Shown here: in pieces, positions 8,355 to 16,293 of the stretch
Position numbering within the stretch: the first letter of the stretch is position 1
Layout: the number at the start of each line of letters is the position of its first letter
Assembly: GCA_947174805.1 (NCBI GenBank)
Contig: CAMWKH010000025.1
Location: 1 to 45,456, forward strand
Direction of reading: 5' to 3'
From: an uncultured Roseburia sp.
GTDB lineage: Bacteria > Bacillota > Clostridia > Lachnospirales > Lachnospiraceae
Length of the DNA: 45,456 nucleotides
Notes under the pieces: model-generated
Told to the model about the DNA's origin: nothing
Databases searched by the model: none
What the model saw: the letters and a program-made list of their open reading frames with translations, nothing else
Translations under genes and position numbers: made by a program

Positions 8355-9560
8355 CTATAAAAACAATGCTTCTTCTATCTCTCTTGCCCTTACATCCCAG
8401 GTATGCTCCTCACTTGCCTTCTGGTACCCACAGTCCGCAATTATCTGAGCCTGTTCTAAATTCCCCAGCAGGTACTTTACTTTTTCCGGCAGTTTATCCA
8501 TATCAGTCAGTTCAAAAAACACAAGCTGGGCATTTTCTGTATCGTCTTCTGTTTCCAGGGGCAATTCTTTCATACCGTTAAAATTTTCCAGCATATAACC
8601 CGATGTGTCTGTTACCGCAAGAGCCCCTGCCAGCATACCGTTAAACACCCTTTCATGCGTTCCGTCCTTAAACCAGGTCATCGTATTTAAAACTATTTTT
8701 GTATCCTTCATCTTCTCCAAAATCTCTCTGGCAGGGATTTTTCCCCTGTAATCAAGATTGGGATGACATGATAAACTGCTTTTATCCCATCCTGCCCCAT
8801 ATACAGTAACTTTTACGCCCGCTTCCACTAAAGCTCTGACTGCTCCTTCTCTGAAATGGGAAACTGCCAGTCCTTCAATATAACGCATATCCGTTATCAA
8901 TAGCCGCAGTTCTTCATCTGTTAAAAGAATCCCTCTGGAATTTAAGATTGACTCAACTGCTTCTTCTGTGGTGCGGGACGGTTCCTCAAGAAGATGTTTT
9001 AAAACTGTCTCCCCCAGTTCCTCCCCGTTAAATTTCCCGTATTTCCCCCAGTCCGGACGGATTGCATCATTGACATAGGCGGACACCCCTCCTGCATATA
9101 ATACATCAATCTCCCTCTCCCCCAGCTTTTTATAATTTGTTATGTGAATACTTCCTGCATGGGGAAGAAATCCACTCACTGGAATATTAGGGTAAAAACG
9201 CTGAATATATTTCATATGATTGATATCTATGCACAGCACCACAGAGTTGCAGGGTCCTTTGTCTAATGCTTCATGGTAAAAACATGGGTGGTCTACAAGT
9301 ATATTAATACATGGAATATCTAACTGTTCCCATATATTCTCTCCTTCCCTTAATTCCGTATTAAATGCAAGATTATTAAATGTAATTGCTGCCGTAACCG
9401 GCTGCTTTATAAATTCTGATAATCGAATCAAACTCTCCTGCATATTTCTCACATCTAATATTTTCGTTTCATACCCCAGCATACAAAACGCTCTGCTAAG
9501 TTCCTCCGTAAATAAATCTAATGTATCATAGATACCCTTAAAAAAGATTAATCGCTTCAT
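8355..9560 (-). CDS. CgeB-like (DUF3880-type) glycosyltransferase
   Basis: This 401-residue protein has an N-terminal half with IPCINILVDHPCFY and VVLCIDINHMKYI, and a C-terminal half with VLYAGGVS, VTVYGAGWDKS, LDYRGKIP and THERVFNGMLAGALAVTDTSG. That layout is the CgeB/DUF3880 plus GT1-like arrangement often found near flagellin genes in Clostridia. It heads the minus-strand unit and has a sigma-28-type promoter about 110 bases upstream, which argues for a role in flagellin glycosylation. The ribosome site GGAGGG (8 bases before the ATG) is held in a short hairpin, described separately. The acceptor and sugar are unknown. Confidence 0.85.
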   Translation of the reverse strand: MKRLIFFKGIYDTLDLFTEELSRAFCMLGYETKILDVRNMQESLIRLSEFIKQPVTAAITFNNLAFNTELREGENIWEQLDIPCINILVDHPCFYHEALDKGPCNSVVLCIDINHMKYIQRFYPNIPVSGFLPHAGSIHITNYKKLGEREIDVLYAGGVSAYVNDAIRPDWGKYGKFNGEELGETVLKHLLEEPSRTTEEAVESILNSRGILLTDEELRLLITDMRYIEGLAVSHFREGAVRALVEAGVKVTVYGAGWDKSSLSCHPNLDYRGKIPAREILEKMKDTKIVLNTMTWFKDGTHERVFNGMLAGALAVTDTSGYMLENFNGMKELPLETEDDTENAQLVFFELTDMDKLPEKVKYLLGNLEQAQIIADCGYQKASEEHTWDVRAREIEEALFL

Positions 9561-9581
9561 ATCATTTCCCTCCGGATGATA
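9560..9581 (-). promoter_or_regulatory. Hairpin holding the ribosome site of the CgeB-like gene
   Basis: On the transcript, UAUCAU and AUGAUA form a 6-bp stem (9576-9581 with 9560-9565) around a 10-base loop containing CCGGAGGG, the ribosome site, with the start codon at the stem base. It could lower translation or present a GGA to CsrA. The stem is weak (A/U-rich), so the structure is tentative. Confidence 0.4.
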
Positions 9582-9665
9582 CTGTTTTTTCCTGCTTTAT
9601 TTTAATAAAATTCTTTTGTTTTTCCCCTTTTTATGGTATCTTTGTAAGGAGAAAAACTATTTTAT

Positions 9666-9691
9666 ATATCGGTTTTTTCCCTTGAAAATTA
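9666..9691 (-). promoter_or_regulatory. Sigma-28-type promoter before the glycosyltransferase unit
   Basis: On the minus strand, TAAT (9688-9691), 15 bases, CCGATAT (9666-9672). It lies in the divergent gap between the two CgeB-like genes and points to the one starting at 9560. The -10 heptamer is identical to those before both flagellins. Confidence 0.7.
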
Positions 9692-9738
9692 AAGTAATAT
9701 TCAACTGCACATATTTTACACTGCAAAGGAGAACGCTT

Positions 9739-10914
9739 TTGAACATCTTATTTTATCGATATGGAAGCATTTGTGAGCCTGATATTATAGAATCATTTCA
9801 GACATTGGGACACACTGTTTATGAACATAATACCGAGATATATGACAAAAACCCGGTAGTGGGGCAGGTTGTAAACAGTATTAGTGAATGTATACAGCTT
9901 CATTCCATTGACTTTGTTTTCAGTATCAACTTTTTTCCTATTTTGTCTGAAATATGCAAAATCTATCGCATACGTTATATTTCCTGGGTGGTAGATGCAC
10001 CGGTTTTAGAATTATATGCGCCTTCCATTAAAAACACCTGCAACCGCACATTTATTTTTGATTACACCTTGTATTTGGAAATTTTACCATTTAACCCGGA
10101 TAATGTATTTTACCTTCCCCTGGCATCCAATATCTCTTCCAAAGAAAAAGTATTCTCAAACGCTTTAAGATCCCAGGAAGAGTATTCTGCCAATATATCC
10201 TTTATAGGCTCACTGTATACGGAAAAATGCCCTTATAACTCCATTAGTGGCTTATCTGAATATACCCGGGGGTATTTAGAAGCCATAATGAGGGCTCAGG
10301 AAAAAGTGTACGGTTACTACTTTATAGAAGAACTTTTGTCTGATGAAATTATGGCGGAAGTAAAAAATTCCTGCCCAAATTTTTGCACAAGTCCAGATAC
10401 ACCCTTACTTACGGAGAAACGGCTATTTTCACAATATTTTATTGGCAGCAAAATCACTTCTATGGAACGGATTCATACCATGGAGCTTTTAAGTGCGCAT
10501 TTTCCCACTACCATATATACCGGAAGCGATACTTCTTTTCTGCCAGATTTAATCAACCGCGGGACTGCCAAAACTTTAACTGAAATGCCTGTTATCTTTC
10601 ATAAAAGCCAGATAAACCTGAATACAACTGCCAAGTCTATCCGCAGCGGCATTCCTCTGCGGCTATGGGATATCATGGCCTCCGGCGGTTTTGTCCTCTC
10701 CAATTTTCAAACTGAGCTGTCAGAGTATTTTCAGTTTGGCACGCACTTAGATATTTATGGAAGTATGGAAGAATTGATAGAGAAATGTAATTACTATCTC
10801 TCCCATGAAAAGGAGAGAAAAGAGATCGCTGCAAATGGCTTGGAGGAAGTCAGGCGTAACCACACCTACAATATCCGTATCAATAAACTTTTTGATATTG
10901 CTTTTTCGCATTAA
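9739..10914 (+). CDS. CgeB-like (DUF3880-type) glycosyltransferase
   Basis: The frame opens at 9616, but the first 41 residues read as random basic/aromatic sequence. The start is taken at TTG 9739, with AAAGGAG 7 bases upstream, giving 391 residues starting (M)NILFYRYGSICEPD. The N-terminal half carries FVFSINFFPIL and YISWVVDAPVLELY. The C-terminal half carries AKSIRSGIPLRLWDIMASGG and FQTELSEYF, typical of the Glyco_trans_1_2/CgeB domain. It is divergent from the other CgeB-like gene and converges on the first flagellin across a shared terminator. Its place beside flagellin suggests flagellin O-glycosylation. No convincing sigma-28 site was found on this strand. Confidence 0.85.
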   Translation: MNILFYRYGSICEPDIIESFQTLGHTVYEHNTEIYDKNPVVGQVVNSISECIQLHSIDFVFSINFFPILSEICKIYRIRYISWVVDAPVLELYAPSIKNTCNRTFIFDYTLYLEILPFNPDNVFYLPLASNISSKEKVFSNALRSQEEYSANISFIGSLYTEKCPYNSISGLSEYTRGYLEAIMRAQEKVYGYYFIEELLSDEIMAEVKNSCPNFCTSPDTPLLTEKRLFSQYFIGSKITSMERIHTMELLSAHFPTTIYTGSDTSFLPDLINRGTAKTLTEMPVIFHKSQINLNTTAKSIRSGIPLRLWDIMASGGFVLSNFQTELSEYFQFGTHLDIYGSMEELIEKCNYYLSHEKERKEIAANGLEEVRRNHTYNIRINKLFDIAFSH

Positions 10915-10940
10915 AGAATATCCCTTTGTTTTCTGCAAAA

Positions 10941-10968
10941 AATAAGGCCGGTAAATACCGGCCTTATT
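10941..10968. terminator. Terminator of flagellin copy 1
   Basis: AATAAGGCCGGTA and TACCGGCCTTATT form a perfect 13-bp stem around a 2-base centre. On the minus strand it runs into a T tract, fitting termination of the flagellin transcript. It also lies after the plus-strand glycosyltransferase (stop at 10914), where the T tract is poor. Confidence 0.85.
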
Positions 10969-10981
10969 CTGATTCTGCTGA

Positions 10982-11800
10982 TTACTGTAACAGAGATAAT
11001 ACGCCCTGGTTAGACTGGTTAGCCTGTGCAAGCATAGACTGTCCTGCCTGTGCAAGAATGTTGTTCTTGCTGTACTCAACCATCTGAGCTGCCATATCTG
11101 TATCACGGATACGGGACTCTGCGGACTGAGTATTCTCAGCTGCGTTGTCAAGGTTTGCAATTGTGTGATCCAGTCTGTTCTGGATTGCACCCAATTTAGA
11201 ACGCTGTGCAGATACCTTATCAATAGCTTTCTGAATCTTTGTCATTGCAGAACCTGCAACTTCATTATCGCTCATCTTAAGTGCATTTACACTTAAGGAT
11301 GCTGAATCCATATTACTGATGCTGATCTGCATTGTCTGGCCTTCCAACATACCAACCTGAAGTTTCTTTCCTGTGAAGGAGCCGTCTAACAGATCCATAG
11401 TATTGAACTGAGTTGTGGAACGGATTCTGTCGATCTCAGATACTAACTGATCGATCTCGTTCTGGATCTTGCCTCTGTCTGCTGAGGTGTTAGGATCGTT
11501 GGCTGCCTGTGTTGCAAGCTCGTTCATTCTCTGCAGGATTGAGTGTGTCTCATTTAAAGCACCCTCTGCGATCTGTACTACAGAAATACCATCCTGTGCA
11601 TTTAAGGAAGCTCTGTTCAAACCGCGAACTGCATATCTCATCTTCTCGGAAATAGCCAATCCTGCTGCATCATCTGCTGCACGGTTGATTTTATAACCGG
11701 ATGCTAATTTCTCTGTAGATTTGCTCTGCTGTCCTGTTGTGATTCCTAACATTCTGTTAGCATTAGCTGCTGACATGTTGTGCTGTACGATCATTGCCAT
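10982..11800 (-). CDS. Flagellin, copy 1
   Basis: The start is ATG 11800 (MAMIVQHNMSAANANRML), with AAGGAGG 8 bases upstream. An in-frame ATG at 11842 lies inside a leader hairpin and has no ribosome site. The 272 residues are almost only the conserved D0/D1 ends: N-terminal GYKINRAADDAAGLAISEKMR and C-terminal RIRDTDMAAQMVEYSKNNIL with SMLAQANQSNQGVLSLLQ. The middle is short, so exposed D2/D3 domains are absent or minimal, as in Bacillus Hag. It polymerises outside the cell into the filament, probably with FliS as chaperone. Protein and DNA are identical to copy 2. It has its own sigma-28 promoter, leader and terminator, so it is a single-gene unit. Confidence 0.97.
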   Translation of the reverse strand: MAMIVQHNMSAANANRMLGITTGQQSKSTEKLASGYKINRAADDAAGLAISEKMRYAVRGLNRASLNAQDGISVVQIAEGALNETHSILQRMNELATQAANDPNTSADRGKIQNEIDQLVSEIDRIRSTTQFNTMDLLDGSFTGKKLQVGMLEGQTMQISISNMDSASLSVNALKMSDNEVAGSAMTKIQKAIDKVSAQRSKLGAIQNRLDHTIANLDNAAENTQSAESRIRDTDMAAQMVEYSKNNILAQAGQSMLAQANQSNQGVLSLLQ

Positions 11801-11823
11801 AATTTTTTCCTCCTTGAATTTAC

Positions 11824-11841
11824 TGCAGCTTCCATGCTGCA
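11824..11841 (-). promoter_or_regulatory. Candidate CsrA-binding hairpin in the flagellin 1 leader
   Basis: On the transcript, UGCAGC-AUGGAA-GCUGCA forms a perfect 6-bp stem with a hexaloop that contains ANGGA, the form preferred by CsrA. It is 8 bases upstream of the AAGGAGG ribosome site (11809-11815), which offers a second GGA. B. subtilis hag mRNA is controlled by CsrA in the same way. Confidence 0.6.
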
Positions 11842-11940
11842 TAACCTTGTTTCATTATAAGATAGTCCGCCGTCCGGCCGTACGCTCCTTGGGCTTCTTA
11901 TCATCAAGTAACAGATTGTTATCTTGTTTACTTGTAATAT

Positions 11941-11967
11941 ATATCGGAAGTTTCTATTCATACTTTA
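11941..11967 (-). promoter_or_regulatory. Sigma-28 promoter of flagellin 1
   Basis: On the minus strand, TAAA (11964-11967), 16 bases, CCGATAT (11941-11947). It matches the consensus fully and gives a leader of about 135-140 bases. Confidence 0.88.
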
Positions 11968-12024
11968 GAGCAAATTTCATTTTTTCTTATTTTATTTACC
12001 ACTTATATTATTATCTGACATAAA

Positions 12025-12052
12025 AATAAGGCCGGTAAATACCGACCTTATT
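12025..12052 (-). terminator. Terminator of flagellin copy 2
   Basis: AATAAGGCCGGTA and TACCGACCTTATT pair with one G/U position, and the minus strand runs into a T tract. It is a near copy of the hairpin after flagellin 1 and separates the two flagellin units. Confidence 0.85.
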
Positions 12053-12065
12053 GTGGCTCTGATTA

Positions 12066-12884
12066 TTACTGTAACAGAGATAATACGCCCTGGTTAGACT
12101 GGTTAGCCTGTGCAAGCATAGACTGTCCTGCCTGTGCAAGAATGTTGTTCTTGCTGTACTCAACCATCTGAGCTGCCATATCTGTATCACGGATACGGGA
12201 CTCTGCGGACTGAGTATTCTCAGCTGCGTTGTCAAGGTTTGCAATTGTGTGATCCAGTCTGTTCTGGATTGCACCCAATTTAGAACGCTGTGCAGATACC
12301 TTATCAATAGCTTTCTGAATCTTTGTCATTGCAGAACCTGCAACTTCATTATCGCTCATCTTAAGTGCATTTACACTTAAGGATGCTGAATCCATATTAC
12401 TGATGCTGATCTGCATTGTCTGGCCTTCCAACATACCAACCTGAAGTTTCTTTCCTGTGAAGGAGCCGTCTAACAGATCCATAGTATTGAACTGAGTTGT
12501 GGAACGGATTCTGTCGATCTCAGATACTAACTGATCGATCTCGTTCTGGATCTTGCCTCTGTCTGCTGAGGTGTTAGGATCGTTGGCTGCCTGTGTTGCA
12601 AGCTCGTTCATTCTCTGCAGGATTGAGTGTGTCTCATTTAAAGCACCCTCTGCGATCTGTACTACAGAAATACCATCCTGTGCATTTAAGGAAGCTCTGT
12701 TCAAACCGCGAACTGCATATCTCATCTTCTCGGAAATAGCCAATCCTGCTGCATCATCTGCTGCACGGTTGATTTTATAACCGGATGCTAATTTCTCTGT
12801 AGATTTGCTCTGCTGTCCTGTTGTGATTCCTAACATTCTGTTAGCATTAGCTGCTGACATGTTGTGCTGTACGATCATTGCCAT
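12066..12884 (-). CDS. Flagellin, copy 2
   Basis: The 272 residues are identical to copy 1, again starting at MAMIVQHNM with AAGGAGG 8 bases upstream (ATG 12884). It has its own sigma-28 promoter at 13026-13052 and terminator at 12025-12052. Two independently expressed identical copies raise the flagellin dose rather than create antigenic variety. Glycosyltransferase and LicD genes just downstream suggest the protein is modified. The conserved D1 surface and short centre leave few places for glycan, which may sit in the region around DLLDGSFTGKKLQVG. Confidence 0.97.
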   Translation of the reverse strand: MAMIVQHNMSAANANRMLGITTGQQSKSTEKLASGYKINRAADDAAGLAISEKMRYAVRGLNRASLNAQDGISVVQIAEGALNETHSILQRMNELATQAANDPNTSADRGKIQNEIDQLVSEIDRIRSTTQFNTMDLLDGSFTGKKLQVGMLEGQTMQISISNMDSASLSVNALKMSDNEVAGSAMTKIQKAIDKVSAQRSKLGAIQNRLDHTIANLDNAAENTQSAESRIRDTDMAAQMVEYSKNNILAQAGQSMLAQANQSNQGVLSLLQ

Positions 12885-12907
12885 AATTTTTTCCTCCTTG
12901 AATTTAC

Positions 12908-12925
12908 TGCAGCTTCCATGCTGCA
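12908..12925 (-). promoter_or_regulatory. Candidate CsrA-binding hairpin in the flagellin 2 leader
   Basis: Identical to the copy 1 hairpin: a 6-bp stem, an AUGGAA loop, and the ribosome site 8 bases downstream. It falls inside the 892-bp identical block, so its presence here is not independent evidence. Confidence 0.6.
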
Positions 12926-13025
12926 TAACCTTGTTTCATTATAAGATAGTCCGCCGCCCGGCCGTACGCTCCCTTTGGCTTTCTATCTGCAAGTAATAGA
13001 TGATTATCTTGTTTACTTGTAATAT

Positions 13026-13052
13026 ATATCGGAAGTTTTTTCCGATGCTTTA
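13026..13052 (-). promoter_or_regulatory. Sigma-28 promoter of flagellin 2
   Basis: On the minus strand, TAAA (13049-13052), 16 bases, CCGATAT (13026-13032). The spacer differs from that of copy 1 while both elements are kept, which supports selection on the promoter. Confidence 0.88.
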
Positions 13053-13067
13053 TAGCAAATATGAAAA

Positions 13068-13544
13068 TTATTTTTTATTATCGATAACCGACGAATCTGC
13101 ATTCTTTTGATGGAGCATATTCTGATAGTACTGCTGTACAACTTTTTGGCTGCTCCTTACTCCTCTGACCTGCTTGCGCACATCTGCAAACTTTTGCTCT
13201 ACCTGCTGTTTGCTTCGCTGTTCCTGGGTCTGTATCATATTCGTCTGAGCGGATATATCCCTTATCAGAGACTGCATCTTTGCAATTTCAGACTGATACT
13301 TTGCCCGGTTTTCCTGAAGCTCTGCTCTCACTTTTTCGTACAGCTTTTCAAATCCGCTGTCTAAAAGCGTTAGCTGTTCCACAAGATTTGATTTGTATTC
13401 CATATTTTTTTCAAATTCTTCCGGCTGCAGGTTCATATCCTGCAAAAAGATATTCTGCTGACGGTTTAAGTCAATAATTCTGCCTAATACCTCTTTTTTC
13501 TTCTCCAGGCTTTCAATCATAATCTGAATATAATTTGTTTCCAT
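13068..13544 (-). CDS. FlgN/FliT-like flagellar chaperone
   Basis: The start is set at ATG 13544 (METNYIQIMIESLEKKKEVL), with GGAG 6 bases upstream. Earlier in-frame ATGs at 13565 and 13556 lack a spaced ribosome site. The 158-residue protein is fully helical with coiled-coil pattern. The opening helix (SLEKKKEVLGRIIDLNRQQ) and the following helices with EYKSNLVEQLTLLDSGFEKL resemble the FlgN/FliT chaperone class. It sits directly after fliS, the usual place of fliT, and before flagellin. It probably binds FliD or hook-associated proteins before export. Naming it fliT is inference from position. Confidence 0.7.
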   Translation of the reverse strand: METNYIQIMIESLEKKKEVLGRIIDLNRQQNIFLQDMNLQPEEFEKNMEYKSNLVEQLTLLDSGFEKLYEKVRAELQENRAKYQSEIAKMQSLIRDISAQTNMIQTQEQRSKQQVEQKFADVRKQVRGVRSSQKVVQQYYQNMLHQKNADSSVIDNKK

Positions 13545-13576
13545 GTCTATCTCCATAAACTTCATGCATCATGGCT

Positions 13577-13957
13577 CTATTTTCCGGCATATGCCGTTCT
13601 CATAACCTCTTTCCATGTGTCCCGCATGGTCCGCAAATGCTCTAATACTTCTTCCAGGATTTCCGGATCTTTCTTTACATTTGCATCTACCAAACGTTTC
13701 ATCAGATAAGAATACACCTGATCGAAATCTTTAGAAACAGGATACTCGTGCTTTAAAGTTGCCTGAAACTCCATAATAATATTTTCAACTTTAATAATAT
13801 TGACATGGGCTTTTTCAAGTTCTTTTTTTGCCATAGCCTCAACGGCAATATTACAAAATTTAATGGCTCCTTCATAAAGCATCAAAGTCAGTTCCCCTGG
13901 TGTCGCTGTCATAATCCTGTTATTCGCATATGCAGCATATCCCTGTTTGTTTGTCAT
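13577..13957 (-). CDS. fliS: Flagellin export chaperone FliS
   Basis: This 126-residue protein has the FliS hallmarks: an N-terminal AYANNRIMTATPGELTLMLYEG, KVENIIMEFQATLK, and the C-terminal helix with LRTMRDTWKEVM. FliS binds the C-terminal helix of flagellin in the cytoplasm, stops early polymerisation and delivers it to the export gate. It lies 29 bases after fliD, the standard order. Length is normal for the family. Confidence 0.96.
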   Translation of the reverse strand: MTNKQGYAAYANNRIMTATPGELTLMLYEGAIKFCNIAVEAMAKKELEKAHVNIIKVENIIMEFQATLKHEYPVSKDFDQVYSYLMKRLVDANVKKDPEILEEVLEHLRTMRDTWKEVMRTAYAGK

Positions 13958-13986
13958 TGAATAACCTCCCTGTTAATATGACAATT

Positions 13987-16263
13987 TTACATCCCCAGCA
14001 TGCTGGCCAGATTGGACTGCTGAGCCTGTAACTGTGCAAGGGCAGACTCCATGGCTGCAAATTTCTTGTAATAGGAATCTTCAATATCCTGAAGTTTCTG
14101 CTCCCATTTATTGATAGTAGTGGTGTAATCGCTGTACTCCCTTGCCATTTCTTTATCATTATATACAACATTAAAACTGCTCATACTGGATGACTGCATT
14201 TTCTTATTCAGAGTACCATACAAAGAATCTGCCCATCCCTGCATAAATCCAACTACGCCGTCCGGATCGTCCATCAACGCCTTCATGAGTTTGTCGGCAT
14301 TTCCTGATACCAGCGCATTGTCTTTATCTCCGTCAATGTGCAGAGCATTCTGCTCATTGTCATCTGAATACAAAACACCCAAGGTATGAATACCAAAACT
14401 GGAAAAGCTGTATTTTTGGTCTCCAGACTGGTAGGTCTGCAGCATACTGGAAGTCATGCTGTTAATCAGGCTGTTTAAGGTATCATCACGGCGAAGCAGG
14501 GAATCTTTAATCTTTTTCTCCCAGTCTTCAACCTCTGAATCTGACAAAGCATCCCTCTCCTCGGAGGTCAAAGGTTCGTATCCCTTAGCTGTGTCTGCAT
14601 TATACAGCTTTGTCATTTCATTGATTAATTCATTATATTCTTTTAATACCCCTTTAATCTTGTCATACAATCCATCCACGTTATTGGATACCGTAACAGA
14701 GATTTTCTCATCCCCCGTTGCGTCTAATGCGCTGATTGTCATGCCGTTTACTGTAACGTCATTGGTCGTGGAAACATATTCCGCATCGTTGACATAAATA
14801 ATTGCATCCTGGCCATTTACACGGGTAGCCCCTTCACTGTACTCCGGTGTAATACTACCGTCTAAAATACCTGCCGCATTGGTTATCTTTGCAGTTACAT
14901 TGGCATCTGTAAAGTTGGCATTGTCTAACAGCTTATTATCATTCAGGAATTTCTGTGCATTGTCCACATTTGTCTGCAATCCGCTGATATGATTGTCGAT
15001 AGTACCCGCATTATACGCAGCCTGAACTGCTGCAACTGCCGGAGCGTTTGCTCCCGTGCCGTCTCCCTCGTAGGATGCAATGGTATTCATGTTTTCTTTG
15101 TAAGCATTGACTTTGTCAGAATCCACCACCTGAACTGTTGTGCCGTCCTGGGTCTCGGATTTCATAAATCCGGCCTTCTGCTGTAACTCTTTTAATCTGT
15201 CTTCCCCTGATTTGGCCCCTGTGAGGGATGAAGCGGGAACGCTGCTATTGTCAGACTTATTAATATAGCTTCCGTCTGCCTGCTCCTCATATAATACTCC
15301 GCTGCTGTCTACTTTTATTTTGCTTAAGTCTTTTTCGTACAGCAGCGCTTTAAATTCCTGCTGTTCGGCAGCATTTAACTGCTTATCTACATCGTTAACC
15401 GCCTTATAAGCCTTTGCATATGCAATCTGTGCGGAATCATTTGTAAGAGTTGCAGAACTGGTCTGCATCTGCTGCAGCAAAGACTGGATATTGCTCTGGG
15501 TTGCAGCCGCATCGTATGTACCGTTAGTAATGGCTTTTCCGTCGCTGTCATAACCGGTGATATATTTCTGTCCGGAGGTATTCAGCGCATACTCTGCCCA
15601 CTGTTTCTGGTTTGCTGTATCCGCTGCGGATTTCACGCTAAGTCCTAATTTCGCCAATGCAGATGATCCGTCTGCATCTGTTCCTGTAAGGGAGAAATCC
15701 GCCTTGCTTCCTGTCTCGGAAGACGCAACAAATATACGCTGGTTTGCAGAATCATAATTTGCTTTCAACCCTGCTTTATTCAAAGAATCCACAAACTCTG
15801 AGATTGTGGTGCTGCCCGACACTGCAATATCACTGGTTTTTCCGTTTACATTTACGGAAATTGTGCCGTTTCCACCTGCGTATCCCAAATCGCTTAGCTT
15901 ACTGCTTGAGGTAGTATCGCTTTTCAGCCGGCCTCCAGTCAGATAACCGCTCTTAGCTGTCTGCTTGATTTGCAGCGTATACATACCGTTGATAGCTGAG
16001 GATGTTGCTTTCACCGTGGCTTTTGTACTGTTAGAGACTGTTGCGCTCTTTAAGTTGTAAGCCGTGGAAAACCTCAGACTTGAAATACTGTTATAAAAAC
16101 TTTTAATTTTTGTGTTCAAATCTTTCCATTTATCCTGTTTCCAAGATAACTTTGTTCTTGCTTTTGTGTATTTTTCTGTTTTTTTACGGTACGCAGACAC
16201 CAATTCTGAAACCAGTGCCTCTGTATCCAATCCTGAATTTAATCCTGTTATTCTAATCGGCAT
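13987..16263 (-). CDS. fliD: Flagellar filament cap protein FliD, enlarged
   Basis: The N-terminal FliD domain is clear (MPIRITGLNSGLDTEALVSE through about residue 105, with GMYTLQIKQTAKSG). The C-terminal domain is also clear (VDGLYDKIKGVLKEYNELINEM near 540-560, and a coiled-coil end with YYKKFAAMESALAQL and LASMLGM). At 758 residues it is far longer than B. subtilis or E. coli FliD (about 470-500). The extra length is a middle insert, about 200-500, rich in Ala, Asn and Asp, probably exposed at the filament tip. A ribosome site AGGAGGG precedes the ATG at 16263. FliD caps the filament and folds flagellin in place. Confidence 0.95.
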   Translation of the reverse strand: MPIRITGLNSGLDTEALVSELVSAYRKKTEKYTKARTKLSWKQDKWKDLNTKIKSFYNSISSLRFSTAYNLKSATVSNSTKATVKATSSAINGMYTLQIKQTAKSGYLTGGRLKSDTTSSSKLSDLGYAGGNGTISVNVNGKTSDIAVSGSTTISEFVDSLNKAGLKANYDSANQRIFVASSETGSKADFSLTGTDADGSSALAKLGLSVKSAADTANQKQWAEYALNTSGQKYITGYDSDGKAITNGTYDAAATQSNIQSLLQQMQTSSATLTNDSAQIAYAKAYKAVNDVDKQLNAAEQQEFKALLYEKDLSKIKVDSSGVLYEEQADGSYINKSDNSSVPASSLTGAKSGEDRLKELQQKAGFMKSETQDGTTVQVVDSDKVNAYKENMNTIASYEGDGTGANAPAVAAVQAAYNAGTIDNHISGLQTNVDNAQKFLNDNKLLDNANFTDANVTAKITNAAGILDGSITPEYSEGATRVNGQDAIIYVNDAEYVSTTNDVTVNGMTISALDATGDEKISVTVSNNVDGLYDKIKGVLKEYNELINEMTKLYNADTAKGYEPLTSEERDALSDSEVEDWEKKIKDSLLRRDDTLNSLINSMTSSMLQTYQSGDQKYSFSSFGIHTLGVLYSDDNEQNALHIDGDKDNALVSGNADKLMKALMDDPDGVVGFMQGWADSLYGTLNKKMQSSSMSSFNVVYNDKEMAREYSDYTTTINKWEQKLQDIEDSYYKKFAAMESALAQLQAQQSNLASMLGM

Positions 16264-16293
16264 ATGTATCCCTCCTGTTCTGCTCTCTGCAAT

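Larger units (their letters stand above)
10981..11872 (-). repeat. Flagellin direct repeat, copy 1 (about 892 bp)
   Basis: This block appears base-identical to 12065-12956 at an offset of 1084. It covers the whole flagellin gene and the proximal leader. Beyond 11872 the leaders diverge by scattered changes before agreeing again at the promoter. Identity was judged by eye and from identical translations in more than one frame. Confidence 0.85.
12065..12956 (-). repeat. Flagellin direct repeat, copy 2 (about 892 bp)
   Basis: Partner of 10981-11872. The first difference upstream is one T/C change at the distal end of the block. No inverted ends, transposase or target duplication flank either copy, so tandem duplication kept uniform by gene conversion is the simplest reading. 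Confidence 0.85.

Noticed and set aside
9616..9738. N-terminal extension of the CgeB-like glycosyltransferase
   Set aside because: It has no ribosome site and no family similarity; AAAGGAG before TTG 9739 gives the natural start NILFYRYG.
11801..11842. Longer flagellin start (MQHGSCSKF...)
   Set aside because: That ATG lies inside the leader hairpin with no ribosome site, while MAMIVQHNM has AAGGAGG at ideal distance and matches all flagellins. The same holds for 12885-12926.
10981..12956. Insertion sequence or composite transposon made by the flagellin repeats
   Set aside because: No transposase, terminal inverted repeats or target duplication; the repeat is the flagellin gene itself.
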